This document shows positions 60,331 to 64,000 of a stretch of 64,000 nt of DNA, piece after piece (position 1 is the stretch's first letter; each line of letters begins with the position of its first letter). Under the pieces are notes generated by a model. The model saw nothing but the letters and a program-made list of their open reading frames with translations. It was not told the origin of the DNA and did not search any database. Where the stretch lies: contig NC_068569.1 in NCBI RefSeq assembly GCF_025698545.1, positions 11,966,001-12,030,000 on the forward strand, in the 5' to 3' direction. The DNA is from Gossypium raimondii. Lineage: Eukaryota > Streptophyta > Magnoliopsida > Malvales > Malvaceae. Both the position numbers and the translations under genes were made by a program.

Positions 60331-63300
60331 ATGAGATCTTATTCCTTTTCTTTGAATTTACAACATTTCTCCTGTTCGGGACTGTCTAGATCCCCGAAAC
60401 GACACACCTCTGTCCTCGCAACATCTCGCCTCGCCTTCCTTTCATCATCTCGGTTTCGCGGCGTCGCTTCCAATTTCTGCTCTCCTCTCAAGCTACAGTT
60501 AAAACGATCCCAAAATGCACAAAAGCGACGTCGACGATTCCGGCACCACGTTAAGCTTAGCGCCACCAATGATGATGTAAGTAATGACATTTCGCTAATC
60601 AATATGGTTTCTGAACTGGGTCTCGTAATTGGAGAGTTTTTGTCATGTTTTCCAGGACTCGATGGGAATTTCTTCTTTTGATGACTGGATTGTTGACGAT
60701 TCGGTGGCAGCCTATATGTTTTCTTCATCCAGTGATGGGGAATATAGCGATGGAGAAATCGTGTTAAACCCTTTGGCTGAGGTGGATTTGCCTCCTGTCT
60801 CAGCTGATGATTCTGTATCCATGCGGTCCTTGACTTCCCGTCGCTTTTTTTCGCTTGGAAGAGCCCGGAAGAAACACAGGCAAGCTCTGACCCACTCATT
60901 GAGCTTCAATTATTTTGTTTTTGGGTAAACGAATCACTAATTGTTTTGTGGGAGGCTTTTGTTGATAGTTTGAGTTAATCGATTTCAGGATAAACGTTGG
61001 GCTATTGAACAACTTGATTCTCATAATCTTCCTGACATCCGTTCTTTTACTTGTTGATTGGTGTGGCTGGAAAATTGTGAGGCTACCCTTGTCACAATTC
61101 TACTTGACCTCTCCATTTTTCCTATCTTTGGTCTTGGCAGCATGTGCAGGTTACATTTGTGTACCTTATCTTAAGACTCTTGAGTTCCATCAAATAATTA
61201 GGAAAGAAGGTCCTCCTAGACATTCGAAAAAGCAGAGGACCCCAACTATGGGCGGACTTTTCTTTCTACCAGTTGGTCTATTTGTTTCGAATTTTGCGAC
61301 TGGTTTTTCTTCTGTTGAAGTTGCCGCAGCCGGAGCAGCAACCTTAGCATTTGCTACAATTGGACTACTTGATGATGCCTTGTGCGTCATTAAGCAACAC
61401 AACAATGGCTTATCTCCATGGCTGAGGCTATTTTTGGAGGTACCTATGTTTTTGTTTGCCTCTTTCTTTCATCATTTATGGTTCATCCTTGTTGCCACAT
61501 AAGTTCATTTTTACCCCAGTTGTCAACTAATTTCTAGCCGTTTATCATTGCAGGTTTCTGTTGGGATTTGGTTTTCGTTTTGGTTGAATGCTACAAATTT
61601 GTCATCGCCCTATGGCATGTATATCTTCTCGCAACTAATCTTATCACGTTTATCTTAGTGTAACCTGCATACCTATTATTGTGTCGGGAAATATGAAAAA
61701 AAAAAAACCTAGTTTTGTTAACTTGCTACTTGAAAAAGGTTTAGGCTCTACTGAATTTATTAAGTTCTTTGATAGAAAACCATGTTATACATTCCTTTAT
61801 TCTTTATATAAAGTAATGGAACCTTTTTTTCTTTCCTAATATACACAAGGAAAAAATTTTAAAAACACGGATCCTTGTAAGAACTGTTATGCTGAATTTT
61901 AGCACTTGAGTAATGAATCTCAATGTGTGTAAATTAAATTCGTGTTCTCTCTGGAACAGAATTTTGAAAGTTATAGACTACCCTTTTTCTTGTCCATCAA
62001 GGGGCCTTTATGAATGATTCCTTGTTTTCTAAACTAGCATTTGGTCTTTCTCATTTCTCCTCCCATTGCTTTAATTCCACCTGGTTTAGATTATCCTTTT
62101 AACTACTTCTTGTTATTTTTGTTCAAGTGTATATTTGGCATTCCTCAGATCATTTTATTACCTTTTAATGCAGGAAAATGCTGGTTCCTCTACCTGCTCC
62201 ACTGGGCCTTGTGTGCTTTGGAAAAGTTTACCTATTGTTGACTTCATTTTGTTTTGTTTCCATGGGGAATGGGGTTAACTTAACAGATGGTCTTGATGGT
62301 CTGGCTGGAGGGACTGCTGCATTAGCCTTTATTGGAATGTCAATTGCAGTGCTTCCAGTATGCCCTGGTTAGTATGGGTTTGATTTGAACAAGCAATATA
62401 ATTAGTTGGGAGGGGAATTTTCTCCATTTTCGGGAAAGAGCTGCATAGTTTTTTTGAGGTCCCAAATAAAGTTCATCTCCTGGTCATTGCAACAATTAAC
62501 TTTTTCTATGTCACATGATTGCACTTCCAAGTTGCTTCGTCTGGATGACATACTGGAATTTTGTTGAAAGGTTTTTGGCTTCTATTATCTTCCATCTTAT
62601 CATAATTTTAAAATGATATTGTTGCAATGATCAGTTATTTCATCTTAGTGAAACACTAAAATTTGGTCTTGAATTCTAATCTTCATTTATTGTTTTGTAA
62701 GTATTACCTTATCCTCTTTCAACACTGAATGTTATTTTGAATCCCAATCAGAGCTTGCTATATTTGGAGCATCAATGGCTGGAGCCTGTGTTGGTTTTCT
62801 TTTGCACAACCGATACAAAGCATCTGTATTTATGGGTGATACTGGATCCTTGGCCCTCGGTGGCGCATTAGCTGCAATGGCTGCTTGTACTGGAATGTTC
62901 TTTCCCTTATTCCTTTCATCTGGTATCTTTGTTTTCGAAGCATCATCTGTTATTCTGCAGGTACCCTGTCAGTTAAATGTCTGATTCTTTGTCCAATTTT
63001 GTTGAAAATCTTACAAATACCAAGTGTATATAATTTGCATCAAGATATGTTCGTTTCAGTGGCTTCTAATAATTGATTCATGAATCAGTATTTATTCCAA
63101 CCATGTATTCTAATATTCCCTCAGTTACCTTCCAACACTTACCTACTGGTTGCTCGTATTTTTATTTTCTTTTGAATTCCAAGTCATTAACTTAAAGTGC
63201 ATGGTCATTGATGTATTATTGGGTCATCTTTCCTGGTTTCTATATGATACATCATTGCTGCAACAAGGGATGAATGTTGATAAAAGTTTTCTTTCGACTG

Positions 63301-63525
63301 CATCCATTCTCTCAAACATAACTGACTTTGTGTATTTATTAGGTGGTATACTTTCGAACAACAAAGCGCCTGCATGGAACTGGGCGCCGCTTGTTTAGAA
63401 TGGCACCTTTCCATCATCATCTGGAATTAGGCGGGGTCAAAGAACCAGTGATTGTTGCTGGTGCATATGTTGTATCCTGTGTGTTGGCTTTATTTGCTGG
63501 TTATGTGGGCCTTATATCGGCATAA
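60331..63525 (+). CDS. MRAY: Phospho-N-acetylmuramoyl-pentapeptide transferase homologue (MraY, translocase I)
   Basis: Seven exons: 60331-60576, 60656-60879, 60989-61439, 61554-61618, 62174-62367, 62752-62960 and 63343-63525, all in phase, 523 residues. The first 110 or so residues are Ser/Arg-rich and look like a plastid transit peptide. A multi-pass membrane domain follows with the MraY signatures in order: PTMGG (242-246), GLLDD (282-286), [12 protein letters not shown] (364-375), MGDTGS (421-426) and PFHHHLE (485-491). Bacterial MraY moves phospho-MurNAc-pentapeptide to undecaprenyl phosphate. Flowering plants keep the gene although a peptidoglycan wall around their plastids is unproven. 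Intron 2 has a GC donor (CACAG|GCAAGC). Using it restores the KHRI junction of the Arabidopsis homologue (At4g18270 by memory), whereas the GT alternative adds an unrelated insert. Confidence 0.95.
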
Positions 63526-64000
63526 TATGTGCCATCATTTTCATTCATCTCGATTTTGTTCCCTTAGTAAGAGTCATAAAAGGTGTTCCCATTTCCCGAA
63601 TATTTCCAAAACTTACATTTGGTCCTGTTTTATGGTGTTACTTGAACCTAGGTATTAGTGCCGGATATGGATGACGGTATGTTCATTTTGTTTTTCAGAT
63701 TTCTTCATGTATTTGGAAAGTTATATTTCCATATCCATGTTCAAGTACGTGTTGGACAAAATTGTCAGGCACGTATGTCAGAACAATAAAGAGTTAGAGC
63801 AACGTAGCCATAGTGGTTTAGAAGACAAGACATGGAAGAGGTAGGAATTGATGCATGCAAGTTCAAGTTGAAGTTCAACCCTGTGAAGCTGATTGTAACA
63901 TGAGCCTTAGACTGTGACCCTTAGTTAACCTAGGATGAATCAGAGTTTACAGTTCTACAAGTTTTTTTGGTTCATGTAATTGAAGCCTTTTGTTTTTTTT
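63526..64000 (+). other. 3' flank of MraY
   Basis: Probably the 3' UTR and downstream sequence. It includes 'caataaagag' near 63785, a possible poly(A) signal. No new gene can be supported before the end of the window. Confidence 0.4.

Noticed and set aside
60339-60899. 186-codon antisense open frame
   Set aside because: Covers MraY exons 1 and 2 and the intron between them on the other strand; a GC-rich shadow frame.
1-64000. CRISPR arrays, operons or ribosome binding sites
   Set aside because: The window is eukaryotic plant nuclear DNA; no such structures are present.

Overview
This is plant nuclear DNA: AT-rich (far above 60% A+T between genes), with intron-rich genes and long repeat-filled spacers. 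Repeat style points to the mallow family, most likely cotton (Gossypium): LTRs with TGTAACA/TGTTACA ends and 'cacacgggctgg'-type LTR motifs. The genus is inferred from remembered repeats, not from a search.

Eight protein-coding genes are supported, and all can be assembled exon by exon with consistent phases. From left to right they are: a GH17 endo-beta-1,3-glucanase with a probable GPI tail (781-2352, +); a calcyclin-binding/SGS-CS co-chaperone (11505-13210, +); an IDA-like signalling peptide precursor (17060-17482, -); the class I alpha-mannosidase MNS3 (20413-25087, +); a KAT-type Shaker inward-rectifying K+ channel (25586-29124, -), convergent with MNS3; prefoldin subunit 6 (40717-42635, -); a DUF642 cell-wall protein with a probable GPI tail (50893-55373, +); and a plastid-type MraY/translocase I (60331-63525, +). 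From memory, this order matches two Arabidopsis segments at once: At1g29980-At1g30080 (DUF642, PFD6, MNS3, CacyBP, GH17) and At4g18270-At4g18340 (MraY, KAT2, GH17). The window therefore looks like an unfractionated ancestral block. The genes do not form a pathway, though two (GH17, DUF642) act at the wall and one (MNS3) in glycoprotein processing.

Spacers hold fossil mobile elements. There are two about 3-kb LTR-like elements of one family (6132-9213 and 46365-49335). The second sits inside another LTR (45928-50140). There is a LINE-like 3' end with a perfect 17-bp target duplication (5060-5850), a 540-bp hairpin element (18769-19307), and two Harbinger-like MITEs with 3-bp duplications (44953-45097 and 54432-54581). 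A 20-bp minisatellite (10111-10830), possible SINE heads and several microsatellites complete the list.

No new multi-gene system was found. The most notable points are two GC-AG introns with the same GCAAGC donor, an IDA-like peptide with an unusual PCHN core and a C-terminal extension, an ankyrin-like unit in a KAT channel, and a telo-box-bearing leader-like stretch near 56.1 kb without a clear coding gene.
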